DNA from: Opitutia bacterium UBA4506 | Lineage (GTDB): Bacteria > Verrucomicrobiota > Verrucomicrobiia > Opitutales > Puniceicoccaceae | Reading direction: 5' to 3' | Assembly (NCBI GenBank): GCA_002388665.1 | Contig: DGMY01000038.1 | Location: 24,668-30,774 of the forward strand | Length of the DNA: 6,107 nucleotides | In this document: in pieces, positions 5,504 to 6,107 of the stretch | Layout: every line of letters begins with the position of its first letter | How positions within the stretch are numbered: the first letter of the stretch is position 1 | Translations under genes and position numbers: made by a program | The notes under the pieces: generated by a model | The model's database searches: none | What the model saw: only the letters and a program-made list of their open reading frames with translations | Told to the model about the DNA's origin: nothing

Positions 5504-6107
5504 TCACGGAGAGGCGGCAGCCTCGGAGTTGATAGCTCCGTCTGGATGGGCCTTTAATTCGGTGTATCTAGGGTTACTCTGCAAAGACTCTTGGATCCAC
5601 TTATCCTCACTCTTCATTAATTCCATCAGGATATCGTCTGGCGTGTTCGGATTTCGGGCTAGACACATTTCGGTTCCTTGCTGGTAAGGCTTACCATGTA
5701 GCTTTCTTAGTAGCTCAACAGGTGAGTTTGGATTCGAAGCTAAACGATTGTCGATCTCATATCCAAAACCCGTTTCGTATCCAATTAATTCTTTTAGTCG
5801 AGCTGGGTCTGTGTCGGGATTTTTAGCGTCGGCAAGCGCAACACCTATTCTTTCCAATTCTATTATGCGGTTCGATGTCCATCCTATGGCGGCTATCACT
5901 AATATCCCAAAAACGACTGCCTTTCCTTTTCTGTTCTCTGCAAATGCGAGCAGTCCGTAATATGAAAAAAAACCAACAAAAGCGAAAGTCAGACCGCCGG
6001 TGATAATTCCATAGACGATCCAAATCCCACCTTGTGCATCGTAGGGAACTAATGCGGGCATACGTGATTCCACGATAAATCGAAAAAGCCCAACGCAAAT
6101 TCCCAGG
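5504..6107 (-). CDS. Membrane-anchored LRV-repeat protein, N-terminus beyond the window
   Basis: Partial at its 5' end: the frame stays open to the right edge, and the edge codons read hydrophobic residues (ICVGLFRFIV), probably the end of a transmembrane helix. GTG (6073) and ATG (6061) are internal candidates but neither is compelling. Counting from the GTG, a second membrane segment spans about residues 17-46 (IWIVYGIITGGLTFAFVGFF) and a third about 51-66 (KAVVFGILVIAAIGW). The remainder is soluble and carries three degenerate repeats of about 28 residues with the core NPxTP/NPxSPxxLL: AKNPDTDPARLKEL (83-96), LASNPNSPVELLRKL (111-125) and LARNPNTPDDILMEL (138-152), plus a trailing QSNP. 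These resemble the leucine-rich repeat variant (LRV) family, a helical solenoid usually used for protein contacts. Function unknown. It lacks the LRV family's N-terminal Fe-S cluster motif in the part seen. Confidence 0.7.
   Translation of the reverse strand, partial: LGICVGLFRFIVESRMPALVPYDAQGGIWIVYGIITGGLTFAFVGFFSYYGLLAFAENRKGKAVVFGILVIAAIGWTSNRIIELERIGVALADAKNPDTDPARLKELIGYETGFGYEIDNRLASNPNSPVELLRKLHGKPYQQGTEMCLARNPNTPDDILMELMKSEDKWIQESLQSNPRYTELKAHPDGAINSEAAASP

Overview
The window looks like chromosomal DNA of a free-living, polysaccharide-degrading bacterium. A marine member of the Verrucomicrobia (Opitutae, Coraliomargarita/Lentimonas-like) or a related PVC-group lineage is my best guess. 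This rests on an S1-type sulfatase with a CCPYR active site beside a GH78-type alpha-L-rhamnosidase, a GxxExxY protein, an LRV-repeat membrane protein, weak or absent Shine-Dalgarno sequences, and structured intergenic repeats. The taxonomic call is inference. All five complete genes and the one partial gene lie on the minus strand, so transcription runs right to left.

Right part (about 4471-6107, AT-richer by eye): a partial gene running off the right edge encodes a membrane-anchored protein with LRV-like NPxTPxxLL repeats. It is followed by a GxxExxY protein that appears to have lost the QxxxY segment of its nuclease-like fold. Next comes a type II toxin-antitoxin pair: a ribbon-helix-helix antitoxin whose last 14 bases overlap the RelE/ParE toxin. 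A perfect palindrome overlapping a good -35 box just upstream of the antitoxin suggests autoregulation.

Middle (3275-4470, no gene): this 1.2-kb stretch holds seven exact 102-bp tandem units (3491 to about 4200). Each unit carries two hairpins in inverted orientation, each with a CTCC/GGAG tetranucleotide on its inner side, like a BIME built from REP elements. The two hairpins differ by paired, compensatory stem changes. The array keeps one minus frame open across several units, giving a false 235-residue reading frame. To its right lies an orphan segment with two short palindromes and a 9-bp CTTCGTGGT-like repeat.

Left part (1-3274, GC-richer by eye): a two-gene operon encodes a sulfatase and then a GH78-type rhamnosidase, with an 18-base gap. 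Together they would remove sulfate and then alpha-L-rhamnose (or a related sugar) from a sulfated, rhamnose-containing glycan such as an algal polysaccharide. Neither protein has a signal peptide, so they probably act on imported oligosaccharides in the cytoplasm. At the extreme left edge there is a cut-off copy of the array's hairpin B in opposite orientation, so the operon is flanked on both sides by the same repeat family.
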